This document shows, in pieces, positions 44,868-54,021 of a stretch of 64,000 nucleotides of DNA (position 1 is its first letter; each line of letters opens with the position of its first letter). Source of the DNA: Klebsiella oxytoca NBRC 105695 (GTDB lineage: Bacteria; Pseudomonadota; Gammaproteobacteria; Enterobacterales; Enterobacteriaceae); assembly GCF_001598695.1 (NCBI RefSeq), contig NZ_BCZK01000009.1:62001-126000 (forward strand), read 5' to 3'. The notes below the pieces were generated by a model. That model was given only the letters and a program-made list of their open reading frames with translations, did not search any database and was not told where the DNA came from. Made by a program: the position numbers and the translations under genes.

Positions 44868-46247
44868 TTACATCCCTGATGAATCAGACCAGCCGCCTCC
44901 CAGCGACCGGTACAAATCGACTTGCGCCAGCAGCAGATTGTTTTTCACCTGCACCACGCTGAGCTGGGTGGAAAACAGCGTACGCTGGGCGTCCAGGACG
45001 TCAAGATAGGATGAGTAGCCGTTGCGATAACGGTTTTGGGCAATGCGCAGCGTCTCCCGGGCTACGTCCTCCTGGGCCTGCAGCTCCGTCAGCTGCTCCC
45101 CGTAGCGGCCAATAGCATCAAGGCTGTCATTGACCTCCTTAAACGCGCCGCGCACCGTTTTTTCGTAGCTATACAACGCCTGATTGCGCTGGGCCATCGA
45201 CACGTCTACCTGGGCATTCAGCGCCTGGCGGTTGAGCAGCGGCGCCAGGATGCTGCCGCCAAGGCTCCATAAGCGTAGCGGATTATCCAGCAGGTCGGGC
45301 AGAGTGCGATCCTGCATGCTGCCGGTGGCGGTAAGGTTGATGGACGGCAGCAGCTGCGCCTGCGATGACGCCAGCGTGGCGTCGGCGGCCACCAGCTGAC
45401 GCTGAGCCTGAACGATATCCGGGCGGCGATTGAGCAGGGTTGACGGCAGCTGGGACGGTAGCGACAGCGGCGTCAGCCGGGCAAAGGCGTTGCGCTTAAC
45501 GGCGCCAGGATTAGCGCCGAGCAGCAGGCTGAGCGCGTTTTCCTGCTGGGCGATTTGGTGTTGCAGCGACGGAATTTGCGCCCGCGTCGAGCGCAGTTCG
45601 GAATCCGCCTGCATCAGTTCGAGGCGCGATGTATAGCCGGTCTCGAACTGACGTTTCGCCAGATTAAAGGCATCTTCCCGCGCTTTGAGCGTTTGTTGCG
45701 TTACCCGCAGCTGTTCGTCCAGCGAGAGCAGAGTGACATAGCCTGTCGCCACCGAAGAGGCGACGGTCAGGTTCGCCGCGGCGGCGGCGGCTTTTTGCGC
45801 CGCCAGACTGGCCTCCGCCGCGCTGGCGGCGCTGCGGTTAGCGCCCCAGATATCAACATCGTAGCTGGCGGTTAGCGCGCCTTTATACACCGTACTGTGG
45901 ATCGGCAGACCGGTGGCGGCCGACTGCGACCGCGCACGGGTACCGGTCAGACCGGCGTCTAGTGAAGGAAAGAGGCTGCTGTCGGCGGCGTAGACCCGCG
46001 CCTGGTACTCGTTGACCCGTTCGCGGGCAATCAGCACGTCGCTGTTGTAGCGTAGCGCCTGGTCGACGTATTGATTAAGCGTACTGTCGTGAAAATTGCG
46101 CCACCACACGCCCTCGACCGGGCTGGCGGGGCCGATATCCGCGCGCCAGGCGGCGGGAATATGCAGCGTCGGCGCGGCCTGTGGGATATCAGCTGACTGG
46201 CAGCCAACCAGCGCAAGAATAACGGCGAGGGTGAGCGGACGAATCAT
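44868..46247 (-). CDS. Outer membrane efflux factor (NodT/OprM type lipoprotein)
   Basis: A 459-residue outer membrane channel of the TolC superfamily, NodT subgroup. The N-terminus TLAVILALVGCQSADIP is a lipoprotein signal with a lipobox-like LVGC. Two OEP repeats are visible, each with a long Ala/Gln-rich coiled-coil segment (about 150-230 and 340-440), for example YRNGYSSYLDVLDAQRTLF near the end. It overlaps the HlyD gene by four bases and provides the outer membrane exit for this pump. Confidence 0.88.
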   Translation of the reverse strand: MIRPLTLAVILALVGCQSADIPQAAPTLHIPAAWRADIGPASPVEGVWWRNFHDSTLNQYVDQALRYNSDVLIARERVNEYQARVYAADSSLFPSLDAGLTGTRARSQSAATGLPIHSTVYKGALTASYDVDIWGANRSAASAAEASLAAQKAAAAAANLTVASSVATGYVTLLSLDEQLRVTQQTLKAREDAFNLAKRQFETGYTSRLELMQADSELRSTRAQIPSLQHQIAQQENALSLLLGANPGAVKRNAFARLTPLSLPSQLPSTLLNRRPDIVQAQRQLVAADATLASSQAQLLPSINLTATGSMQDRTLPDLLDNPLRLWSLGGSILAPLLNRQALNAQVDVSMAQRNQALYSYEKTVRGAFKEVNDSLDAIGRYGEQLTELQAQEDVARETLRIAQNRYRNGYSSYLDVLDAQRTLFSTQLSVVQVKNNLLLAQVDLYRSLGGGWSDSSGM

Positions 46248-47329
46248 CGCGTCTCCTCCCCGCGGGTGTCGATGGTGACCTGCACCGACATCCCCGGCCG
46301 CAGGCGCTGGCTGTTTTTCTGCCCCTCATCCACGGCGATGCGTACCGGAATGCGCTGGGCAATTTTGACGAAGTTGCCGGTGGCGTTGTCCGGCGAAATG
46401 GCGCTGAACTCAACCCCGGTGGCCGGGGAGATGCTCTGCACCGTACCGGTGAATTTCTCGCTGTTCAGCGCATCAACGGTAAAGGTTACCGGCTGCCCGA
46501 CGCGGACCTCCGCCAGCTGCGTCTCTTTGAGGTTAGCGATCAGCCAGTGCTGCGGCGGTACCAGCGAGGTCAAATGCGTCCCGGCGGTCACGTAGGCGCC
46601 AAGGCGCACTGATATTTGCCCCAGCTGACCATCGGCGGGGGCGATAATGCGGGTATTCTGGAGGTCGATCTGCGCCAGTTCCAGCGCGGCCCTCGCACTG
46701 GCGACGTCGGCCAGCAGCGAATCCCGATTAACCATTGTCGATTGCAGATCCTGGCGCGACATTTCCAGCGTCGCTTTGGCCTGCTCGATATCCGCAGTCC
46801 CCTGCGCCGCGCTGGCGCGGGCGGAATCGCGTTCGCGGATCGAGAGCGAACCGTCGGCGGTCAGCTCCTGAACGCGTTTTAAATCCGCCTGGGTTTTCAG
46901 ACTTTGCGCGCGGGCGTTTTGCAGCGCCGCTTCGTTACGTACGATGACCGCCTCGGCGCTTTTGCGCTGCTGCAGATTGTTCTTGAGCGCCGCCTCTTTC
47001 ATCGCCAGCGTGGCTTCCGCCTGATGTACGCGCTGTTTATAGATGCGATCGTCGATCTGAAACAGCACATCGCCGGCTTTCACCTGATTAAAATCCTGAA
47101 CCTTGACCTCGGTAATATAGCCGTTGACCTGCGGGCTGATAAACGTGGTTTGCCCGCGAACGTAGGCGTTATCGGTAAACTGGCTTTGCCGGGTAAACGG
47201 CGGCAGCTGCCAGGCGTAAAGAATAACCAGAACGCCGACAATACCAATTGCCGCGGCGGTAAAAATAGAGACCACGCGAATATTATTACGGGTGTTGGCC
47301 TGTTGTTTGGCCGCATCCTGCTGACTCAT
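46244..47329 (-). CDS. HlyD/EmrA-family efflux adaptor
   Basis: A 361-residue membrane fusion protein. One transmembrane helix at residues 18-42 (VSIFTAAAIGIVGVLVILYAW) anchors it in the inner membrane. The lipoyl-like halves are FISPQVNGYITEVKVQDFNQVKAGDVLFQIDD and LQNTRIIAPADGQLGQISV, with a long coiled coil between. This is the EmrA/FarA-type partner of the adjacent 14-helix MFS pump. It lies 22 bp downstream of the MFS gene and overlaps the outer membrane gene. Confidence 0.9.
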   Translation of the reverse strand: MSQQDAAKQQANTRNNIRVVSIFTAAAIGIVGVLVILYAWQLPPFTRQSQFTDNAYVRGQTTFISPQVNGYITEVKVQDFNQVKAGDVLFQIDDRIYKQRVHQAEATLAMKEAALKNNLQQRKSAEAVIVRNEAALQNARAQSLKTQADLKRVQELTADGSLSIRERDSARASAAQGTADIEQAKATLEMSRQDLQSTMVNRDSLLADVASARAALELAQIDLQNTRIIAPADGQLGQISVRLGAYVTAGTHLTSLVPPQHWLIANLKETQLAEVRVGQPVTFTVDALNSEKFTGTVQSISPATGVEFSAISPDNATGNFVKIAQRIPVRIAVDEGQKNSQRLRPGMSVQVTIDTRGEETR

Positions 47330-47350
47330 AATGACTCCAGAGTAAAAATT

Positions 47351-49003
47351 TTATTTGCTTCCCGTCGCGCGCTTTAACGCAACGCGGGCGGTAATACGTA
47401 ATCTTATTAAGCGCCAGAAAACCCACACCAGCGTGGCGGCTGAAATCGCTGCCGTCAGCAGATAGGTATCATTGTAAGCGAGAATATTGGCCTGCAGCGT
47501 GGCGGCGTTTTGTAGCAGCGTGGTGGCCTGAACGTTGAGCAGGGTGCTGTCGCCAATCTGGCTTTGATACATTTGGCTGTACTGCTGCAAACGTTCAGTA
47601 ATCAGCGGATTGAGGGTGGTCAACTGGTCGGCGAGCTGGCTGGAGTGAAACTTCTCCCGCCATGTCTGAAAGGTGCCGAGAATGGCCGACCCCAGCAGAC
47701 CGCCGATATTCTGACTCATGCCGAACAGTACCGAGAAGCTTACCAGATTGCGCTGGTCGGCAATCACGCCGCCAATCCCTGCCAGCATTGCCGGAGCAAG
47801 GAAAAAGGCGCTGCCGAAGCCCAGCAGAAACTGGCTGAACATTAGCTGTTCCGGGCGGGTCAGGATGGTCGACTGGCTGTCGAGCAGCGAGGCAACCATG
47901 ATCAGCGCCAGCGCCGTAGCGGTGGGCCAGTAGAGACGCTGCGGGTTGAGCGTCAGACAGCTGGCGACGATGCCGCAGATGATGCCGGCGAAAATCGACC
48001 ACGCCAGATTGGTCATCTGTTCATTCTGCAGGCCGACGTACTGCAGCCAGCCGATGACCCCGGTATTTTGCTCCGCCAGCACGATGCGGATCAGCAGCAT
48101 AATCAGCCCGAGGCGCAGAATGCTGCCGCTGGAGAGCCATTTAATATTGAGTAACGGGTTGCTGCGGTTATGTTCAAAGGCAATTGCGGAGACGATGAGC
48201 ACCACCGCTCCCGCCAGCGCCCAGCCGATCCACGGCGCTTCAAACCACCAGTCCAGACGCCCCAGCGACAGCACCGCGGTAACCAGCGCCATTCCCGGCG
48301 CCAGCAGGAAGAAGGTGATAAAGTCTTTCTTCTCAAAAACTTTTTTACGATCGCTTGGGGGAAGCTTCAGGGCGATCACGCAGGCCAGCGATACCATCGC
48401 CAGCCCCAGTTCAAAGAAGTACAGTCCGCGCCACTCGTCAATTTGCAGCAGTTCGGTGGAAAACAGGCGCGCCAGCGGGATCGCCAGCGATGAGCCGGTA
48501 ATACCGATAGTCAACGCTTTTAGCCGATGGCGGGCGGGCCAGGCCTGCACCTGATAGTAAATGCCTAACGAGCTCAGCGCCGCAGCGACCATCCCGTGGG
48601 CGGCGCGTACCATCAGCGCGGAGCTAAGGTCGTTGACGAACAGGTGAAAGAAGGTCACCAGCACATAGAGGACGAGAAAGCCTTCGGTGAAGGCGCGCAG
48701 GCCATACTGCTGACGGAATTTTACCAGCAGCAGGTTGATAGAGACGTTCGTCATCACGTAGACCGCCGGAAGCCAGGCTATCTCGGTGGACCAGGCGGCA
48801 AAGGTTCCCTGCAACAGTTGCAGGTTAGCGGTGACCACCGCGTTGCCCAGCGCGCCGGTCAGGCAGACCAACAGTCCAACGATCCCGTAGGCAATGCGCC
48901 TGGGCGTGCTGTGAATCGGGGTGGAAGGCGAGCCGAGGATCGCCGGTTTTTCGTGCGGAGCCCAGTCGTGGGGCACATAGGGGTTATCTTTACGGCGAGG
49001 CAT
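47351..49003 (-). CDS. MFS drug exporter of the DHA2 (14-TM) family
   Basis: A 550-residue inner membrane proton antiporter with about 14 hydrophobic segments and a long hydrophilic N-terminus (residues 1-35). The segment RAAHGMVAAALSSLGIYYQVQAW and the GITGSSLAIPLARLF region occupy the place of the EmrB-type signature motifs. It lies first after marR, overlapping it by one base (TAATG), and is followed by the adaptor and outer membrane genes. Substrates are unknown. It resembles EmrB/FarB in context but is not the enteric emrB itself. Confidence 0.88.
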   Translation of the reverse strand: MPRRKDNPYVPHDWAPHEKPAILGSPSTPIHSTPRRIAYGIVGLLVCLTGALGNAVVTANLQLLQGTFAAWSTEIAWLPAVYVMTNVSINLLLVKFRQQYGLRAFTEGFLVLYVLVTFFHLFVNDLSSALMVRAAHGMVAAALSSLGIYYQVQAWPARHRLKALTIGITGSSLAIPLARLFSTELLQIDEWRGLYFFELGLAMVSLACVIALKLPPSDRKKVFEKKDFITFFLLAPGMALVTAVLSLGRLDWWFEAPWIGWALAGAVVLIVSAIAFEHNRSNPLLNIKWLSSGSILRLGLIMLLIRIVLAEQNTGVIGWLQYVGLQNEQMTNLAWSIFAGIICGIVASCLTLNPQRLYWPTATALALIMVASLLDSQSTILTRPEQLMFSQFLLGFGSAFFLAPAMLAGIGGVIADQRNLVSFSVLFGMSQNIGGLLGSAILGTFQTWREKFHSSQLADQLTTLNPLITERLQQYSQMYQSQIGDSTLLNVQATTLLQNAATLQANILAYNDTYLLTAAISAATLVWVFWRLIRLRITARVALKRATGSK

Positions 49004-49434
49004 TATTTTTTCTCTACCTCGCGCAGCAGTTTCTCCAGCACGCGCTGAGTCTGCTGCTGTTCGTCGGGCGTGATAGCGGTGAGGATCTCCTCACGCAGTT
49101 CATCGGCTACCGTTTTTACCTGCTGATACACCTCAAGGCCTTTAGCGGTGGCGATCAGCAGCCGTTTACGTTTGTCGCGTTCGGTTTTCACCCGCTCAAC
49201 CAGCCCCAAATCCACCAGCCGATTAAGCAACGGGACGAGGGTCGCGCTTTCGACGCCCAGCTCCTGGGCCAGCTCGCTTTGCGATAGCGGCTGCGCGTTG
49301 CGCGCGATAGCGGAAACGGCGACCCAACTGGCCTGGCTCATGCCGAGGTCTTTGAGGCGACGGTTGACCGCCAGCCGCCAATGATGGGCGGTCAAATACA
49401 AAAGATGGGAGAAATTTAGCTGTCGGTTATCCAT
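49003..49434 (-). CDS. MarR-family repressor of the efflux operon
   Basis: A 143-residue winged-helix regulator. LSQSELAQELGVESATLVPLLNRLVDLGLVERVKTERDKRKRLLIATAKG covers the recognition helix and wing with the conserved Asp-Arg-Arg-like tip. Its stop overlaps the MFS start by one base. A near-perfect 20-bp palindrome lies 16 bp upstream of its start, so it very probably represses itself and the four genes behind it until a toxic ligand binds. Confidence 0.88.
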   Translation of the reverse strand: MDNRQLNFSHLLYLTAHHWRLAVNRRLKDLGMSQASWVAVSAIARNAQPLSQSELAQELGVESATLVPLLNRLVDLGLVERVKTERDKRKRLLIATAKGLEVYQQVKTVADELREEILTAITPDEQQQTQRVLEKLLREVEKK

Positions 49435-49449
49435 AGATCGGTCTGCAAT

Positions 49450-49469
49450 ATCGTTAGAGCTCTAATGAT
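49450..49469. promoter_or_regulatory. Palindromic operator for the MarR-type repressor
   Basis: ATCGTTAGAGCTCTAATGAT is a 20-bp palindrome with a single mismatched pair. Its core TTAGAGCTCTAA closely resembles SlyA/MarR-type operators. It is placed 16 bp before the marR start, where bound protein would block transcription of the whole operon. Confidence 0.78.
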
Positions 49470-49577
49470 TTTATGTCTGGCAAAAACGAGAATTCAAGTC
49501 CGATTGATAAAAACAGGTTAACGGTATGTGCGTTTATTGTGGAAGAAGCTTTGGGAGGGAGGAAGGAGAGTTCTGGT

Positions 49578-49603
49578 CTCAGCCCGGCTTTAACCGGGCT
49601 GAG
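49578..49603. terminator. Hairpin after the glutamate dehydrogenase gene
   Basis: CTCAGCCCGG (49578-49587) and CCGGGCTGAG (49594-49603) form a perfect 10-bp stem with a 6-base loop. It lies just past the gdh stop codon on the minus strand. There is no strong T run, so it may stabilise the transcript end rather than terminate. Confidence 0.6.
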
Positions 49604-49611
49604 AAGGGGGA

Positions 49612-50886
49612 TTATCCCGGATAAATACCGCGATCTTTACGCGCCATCAGAATTCGCTCACAGGCCACGATATAGGCGGCAGTACGTAAAGAGCACGCTT
49701 TTTCCACCGCTTTATCGTAAACGTGAACGATCGCATCGGTCATAATGCGGTCCATTTTGGCGTTGATCTCTTCTTCGCTCCAGAAGAAGCTGGCCATATC
49801 CTGCACCCATTCAAAGTAGCTCACGGTGACGCCGCCGGCATTACAAATGACGTCCGGCACCACCACGATGCCGCGTTCGGCCAGCACGTCGTCCGCTTCC
49901 GGATAGGTCGGGCCGTTGGCGCCTTCAAGCACCAGTTTGCAGCTGAGGGTTTCCGCGCGTTCGCGCGTAATTTGACCTTCCAGCGCCGCCGGGATCAGAA
50001 TATCCATCGGCGTCGTCCAGAACGCTTCTTTGTCAATTTCGCGGGCGCCGGGGAAACCGGCAATTTGCTTGTTCTCGGCCTGCCAGGCGGTCAGCGCGGC
50101 CATATCGATACCGCCTTCGTTATACAGCGTGGCGGTATGGTCCTGAATGACCACAATCCGCGCGCCGACGCCAGCGAACAGGCGGGCCGCTTCACTGCCT
50201 ACGTTACCAAACCCTTGCAGCGCGACCTTCGCGCCTTCGATTTCGATACCGCTGCGGCGGGCCACTTCGCGACCAGTGACGAAGACGCCGCGTCCCGTGG
50301 CCTTTTCGCGGCCCAGCGAACCGCCGAGATGAATCGGTTTACCGGTGACCACGCCGGTGATAGTGGTGCCGTGGTTCATGGAATAGGTGTCCATCATCCA
50401 GGCCATCACTTTACCGTTGGTGCCGACGTCCGGCGCCGGAATATCTTTTTGCGGCCCGATAATAATGCCGATCTCGCTGGTGTAGCGACGGGTCAGACGT
50501 TCCAGTTCACCTTCTGATAAAGAGAACGGATCGACCCGGATACCGCCTTTGGCGCCGCCGTAGGGAATATTGACTGCCGCACACTTGATGGTCATCCAGG
50601 CTGAGAGGGCCATGACTTCATTCAGGTCCACATCCGGATGGTAACGCACACCGCCTTTACCCGGACCGCGTGAGAGGTTGTGCTGGACGCGGTAGCCTTC
50701 GAAGTGGCGAATGGTTCCGTCGTCCATTTGTACCGGGATATCAACGATCAGCGCGCGTTTCGGATGACGCAGCGTTTCGATCCAGTAGGCCAGATCGCCG
50801 AGGTAGGGGGCGACGCGATCGATTTGACGCAGGTAGGTGGTCCATGGAGATGTACTACTTTCAGAAGCGTAAGATAACTTTTCCAT
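49612..50886 (-). CDS. Glu/Leu/Phe/Val-type dehydrogenase (GDH, probably NAD-linked)
   Basis: A 424-residue amino acid dehydrogenase. The substrate site is [43 protein letters not shown], with the catalytic Lys and Asp (PAPDVGTN), and the nucleotide domain has [16 protein letters not shown]. The length and motifs resemble RocG/GudB-type glutamate dehydrogenases rather than the 447-residue enteric GdhA. It probably converts glutamate to 2-oxoglutarate and ammonia. It is not adjacent to this point in K-12, as I recall. It stands alone. Confidence 0.85.
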   Translation of the reverse strand: MEKLSYASESSTSPWTTYLRQIDRVAPYLGDLAYWIETLRHPKRALIVDIPVQMDDGTIRHFEGYRVQHNLSRGPGKGGVRYHPDVDLNEVMALSAWMTIKCAAVNIPYGGAKGGIRVDPFSLSEGELERLTRRYTSEIGIIIGPQKDIPAPDVGTNGKVMAWMMDTYSMNHGTTITGVVTGKPIHLGGSLGREKATGRGVFVTGREVARRSGIEIEGAKVALQGFGNVGSEAARLFAGVGARIVVIQDHTATLYNEGGIDMAALTAWQAENKQIAGFPGAREIDKEAFWTTPMDILIPAALEGQITRERAETLSCKLVLEGANGPTYPEADDVLAERGIVVVPDVICNAGGVTVSYFEWVQDMASFFWSEEEINAKMDRIMTDAIVHVYDKAVEKACSLRTAAYIVACERILMARKDRGIYPG

Positions 50887-51254
50887 AAGAGTCCTGTTTT
50901 GCAGTGATAATTATTTTGTTAACCGTGGAAAGATATAGCCATAAAATCTGTAACGAGAATGTTATCACCAATTTAATGGGACGGTATTTGGCAAAAATGC
51001 AGAATATGCTGCCGTTATCGGTGGGGTTGAAGTTTTTGTGAATAAAAAAACGCAAAACAGCGTCGACTACGGATGAATATGCATCTTTGTGCATTAAAGC
51101 CGTAGTTTTGACCCTTTATCCCTATTTATCAGAATCTTGACTTCCTTCAAAAAGTGAACAAAACGCTATATTTGTGTGTTGACTTTGTTGCATTGCAGTG
51201 AGCATCCTTCGGCTGCTGCCGGCAGGGTGAATGGGTTGCCGGCAGCGAATGGCT
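50887..51254. other. 368-bp intergenic region with a strong hairpin
   Basis: The part next to gdh is AT-rich and must hold its promoter, but no regulator site stands out. Near the other end GCTGCCGGCA (51215-51224) and TGCCGGCAGC (51237-51246) form a perfect 10-bp stem just past the stop of the MFS gene at 51255, a probable transcript end for that gene. No ORF with a ribosome site was seen. Confidence 0.55.
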
Positions 51255-52580
51255 TTATAACATCTCGCTCCTGGTGGCGACAGCGCCGGGAGCCTGCTTT
51301 AAGCGGCTGGCGCAGAAAATCGCGATAAGTGAAATCACCACCGTTCCCGCCAGATACCATGCGACCGGTATCCAGTCACCGTCATATTTTGCCAGCAGTC
51401 CGGTGGCGATCAGCGGAGCGGTACCCCCGGCGAGCGCGGCGCCAAGCTGGTAGCCAAGGGTGATGCCGGTGTAGCGAACGTTAGCGCTGAAGATCTCGGA
51501 GCAGAGCGTCCCCAATACCGCGGTAACCGGTGCCCACAGAATACCGAAGGCGATCACCGTGGCGAGCGCAATGCCCCACGTGCTGCGGGTATCCAACAGC
51601 AGAAACCACGGTACGATAAACAATCCAAGCAGCACCACGCTGAGCGTGTACATTTTCTGGCGTCCGATTCTGTCTGAAAGCAGTCCCATCAGCGGGATCA
51701 TAACCGTAGCAACCAGCGCACCGAGGGTGACGGCTTCAAGCGCCTGGGATTTTTGATAGCTCAGCGTGGTGGTGGCATAGCTGACCACGAAAGTCGAAAA
51801 AATATAGAATGGCGCGGTTTCCACTACTTTGAGGCCCGCAGCAATTAACACTTCGCGCCAGTGATACTTGAGCGTATCGCGCAGCGGCGCCTTTGCTACC
51901 TGGCCTGACTGCTTCACCTGTTTAAATTCCGGCGTTTCATCAATATCTTTGCGGATCCACAGACCAATAAGAACCAGCACCGAGCTGAGCAGGAAAGGGA
52001 TGCGCCAGCCCCAGGAGAGAAACTGCTCTTCGCTGAAAAGGGTCACTAGCGAGACGATAAAAGTGGCCATCAGCATGCCAATGGTCACGCCCGCCTGCGG
52101 AATGCTGCCGAAAAAACCTTTGCGCTTTTCCGGTGCGTATTCGTAGGCCAGCAATAGCGCACCGCCCCATTCGCCGCCGATGCCCATTCCCTGAACGATA
52201 CGTAAGGTTATCAGCAGCGCTGGCGCCCATAAACCGATCATCTCATAGGTGGGAAGCAGACCGATGGCGACCGTTGCGCCGCCCATCAGGGAGAGCGTCA
52301 GGACCAGCGTTTTCTTACGCCCGATTCGGTCGCCAATATGTGCGAAGACCACCCCGCCAATCGGGCGAATGAAAAAGGTCAACGAGAACGAGAGCCAGGA
52401 GAGGATTAAACCGATGACCGGATCGACCATCGGAAAGAAAATCTTGTTGAATACCAGCGCCGCCGCCGTACCGTAAAGGAAATAATCGAACCATTCAATG
52501 GCGCTGCCGGTGAGGCTGGCAATGAGCACCTTTTTGTTTTTCTTGAGAATTGATGTGGTGCTGCTCTCGTGCAAGGTCAT
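51255..52580 (-). CDS. MFS metabolite:H+ symporter (MHS family)
   Basis: A 441-residue, 12-helix transporter of the MHS group (relatives include ShiA, ProP and KgtP). Signatures are GSAIEWFDYFLYGTAAALVF at the start, GDRIGRKKTLVLTL in loop 2-3, GMGIGGEWGGALLLAYEYAP and GLLSDRIGRQK in the second half. Substrates of this family are carboxylates, betaines or shikimate; the one used here cannot be read from sequence. It shares the strand of the neighbouring dehydrogenase, but the 368-bp gap and hairpin argue against one operon. Confidence 0.85.
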   Translation of the reverse strand: MTLHESSTTSILKKNKKVLIASLTGSAIEWFDYFLYGTAAALVFNKIFFPMVDPVIGLILSWLSFSLTFFIRPIGGVVFAHIGDRIGRKKTLVLTLSLMGGATVAIGLLPTYEMIGLWAPALLITLRIVQGMGIGGEWGGALLLAYEYAPEKRKGFFGSIPQAGVTIGMLMATFIVSLVTLFSEEQFLSWGWRIPFLLSSVLVLIGLWIRKDIDETPEFKQVKQSGQVAKAPLRDTLKYHWREVLIAAGLKVVETAPFYIFSTFVVSYATTTLSYQKSQALEAVTLGALVATVMIPLMGLLSDRIGRQKMYTLSVVLLGLFIVPWFLLLDTRSTWGIALATVIAFGILWAPVTAVLGTLCSEIFSANVRYTGITLGYQLGAALAGGTAPLIATGLLAKYDGDWIPVAWYLAGTVVISLIAIFCASRLKQAPGAVATRSEML

Positions 52581-52963
52581 CTTTTAGCTACTCCCCCAGA
52601 GTCATCACAACCCGGTGACACCTGATGATTTTCAGGTGCAACCTGGCGAGCGATGAGGTTATTTAATTGTTAAGGAAGCTAGGGTTGTATGTTGCATTTG
52701 GCAAGTCTGGTCGCCGCGTCAGGGAGCCGTTTTTGCCATTTTTACCGGCGAATCGCGCCGTTATTTAGCCGTTTATTTGAACGTATTCGCTAACAATCGG
52801 GCGTATGGTGGTGAGTTATTGAGGTGCAACCGTTCTGTTTTTGGACGTTTCTTGTTATTTCAATCTTGTTACCGCTCAGGCTTTATTAACCCTTAAAGGC
52901 GGCTCCGGTTTATCATGGTATCCACAATCCCGTGAAGGGTGACATTGGCGCAAAGGAGAGAAC
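52581..52963. other. 383-bp divergent intergenic region
   Basis: It separates the MHS transporter and ydcF, which diverge, and so should hold both promoters. AAAGGAG six bases before ydcF is a strong ribosome site. No convincing operator, repeat or small ORF was found. Confidence 0.5.
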
Positions 52964-53755
52964 ATGTCGGAGCATTTTCCATCGCTGCCGGAGGCGACGC
53001 TAGCCGCGGCGAACCAGCTGGGGGCCTGGCTGGCGCAGCATGATTTGCCGCAGCAGCCATCAATCGATGTCGTGGTGCTGGCGGGCAATGCGGTGATCCC
53101 AACCATTGATTTCGCCTGCCAGCTGGCGGCGCATCACGCCGTTCCGCTACTGATCAGCGGTGGTATCGGGCATTCCACTTCGTTTTTATACCACGCGGTG
53201 TTGAACGATCCGCGCTATTGCACCATCCCGGTAGCCGATCGCGCCGAGGCGCACATTCTGGCCGATATTGCCCACCGGTTCTGGGCTATTCCTCGCGAAT
53301 ACATTGTCGTGGAAGACCGCTCCACCAACTGTGGAGAAAATGCGCGTTTTACCCGGCAAATGCTGGAACAGAGAGGTATTACGCACCGAACGGGCGTGGT
53401 GATCCAGGACCCGACCATGCAGCGGCGAACGATGGCGACCTTTGCCCGCGTCTGGCAAGACGCAGCGCATGTGCCGATGTGGTACAGCGCGCCGGGGTGT
53501 TCGCCGGTGTTGTGCAATGGCGATAACGGCGTCACCTTTAGCGGCGATAGCAGCGGCCTGTGGCCGGTGGAACGCTATCTGGCGCTGATCCTCGGCGAGC
53601 CGCCGCGGCTGGCGGACAATCCGCAGGGTTATGGCCCGTTGGGTAAGGGATTTATCGCTCATGTGGATATTCCGCCGCAGATTATTGATGCGTGGCAGAC
53701 GCTGCGCAAGGACTGTCTGCTGTCCGATACATTGAGCGCACGCCAGCTGGCTTAG
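52964..53755 (+). CDS. ydcF: YdcF, DUF218 family protein
   Basis: A 263-residue protein, close to the 266 of E. coli YdcF. The DUF218 core has VVVLAGNAVIPT, ISGGIGHST, EDRSTNCGENARFT and VIQDPTMQRRTMATF, a Rossmann-like fold. E. coli YdcF binds S-adenosylmethionine in vitro, but its role is unknown. The order hrpA...ydcF-aldA is kept from K-12, although here an efflux operon, gdh and a transporter are inserted between hrpA and ydcF. Confidence 0.9.
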   Translation: MSEHFPSLPEATLAAANQLGAWLAQHDLPQQPSIDVVVLAGNAVIPTIDFACQLAAHHAVPLLISGGIGHSTSFLYHAVLNDPRYCTIPVADRAEAHILADIAHRFWAIPREYIVVEDRSTNCGENARFTRQMLEQRGITHRTGVVIQDPTMQRRTMATFARVWQDAAHVPMWYSAPGCSPVLCNGDNGVTFSGDSSGLWPVERYLALILGEPPRLADNPQGYGPLGKGFIAHVDIPPQIIDAWQTLRKDCLLSDTLSARQLA

Positions 53756-53830
53756 CTATTAGCCTGAACGCTGTCAGTCAGCCGCTGTCTTTGGCAAGCG
53801 CAGGGATGGTCCGGACGTATCCGCCGCATT

Positions 53831-53862
53831 GCCCGTTTGCGTTGGCGATATCGCAAACGGGC
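53831..53862 (+). terminator. Hairpin after ydcF
   Basis: GCCCGTTTGCG (53831-53841) and CGCAAACGGGC (53852-53862) form a perfect 11-bp stem with a 10-base loop. It lies 75 bp after the ydcF stop; the flank is not T-rich. Confidence 0.55.
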
Positions 53863-54021
53863 AGGTAGTGTTACTGAATTGTGGTTTTTTCAGCGCCGGC
53901 TTGGTCTGTTTTTATGAAATATCTCACAAAAACAAACGTCCGGCCTGTCTCTTTGCCCTTTGGACGATAATTTTTAACATCTATTTCACCTGTTAAAAAC
54001 AATAATCCTGAGGAGCAGACC

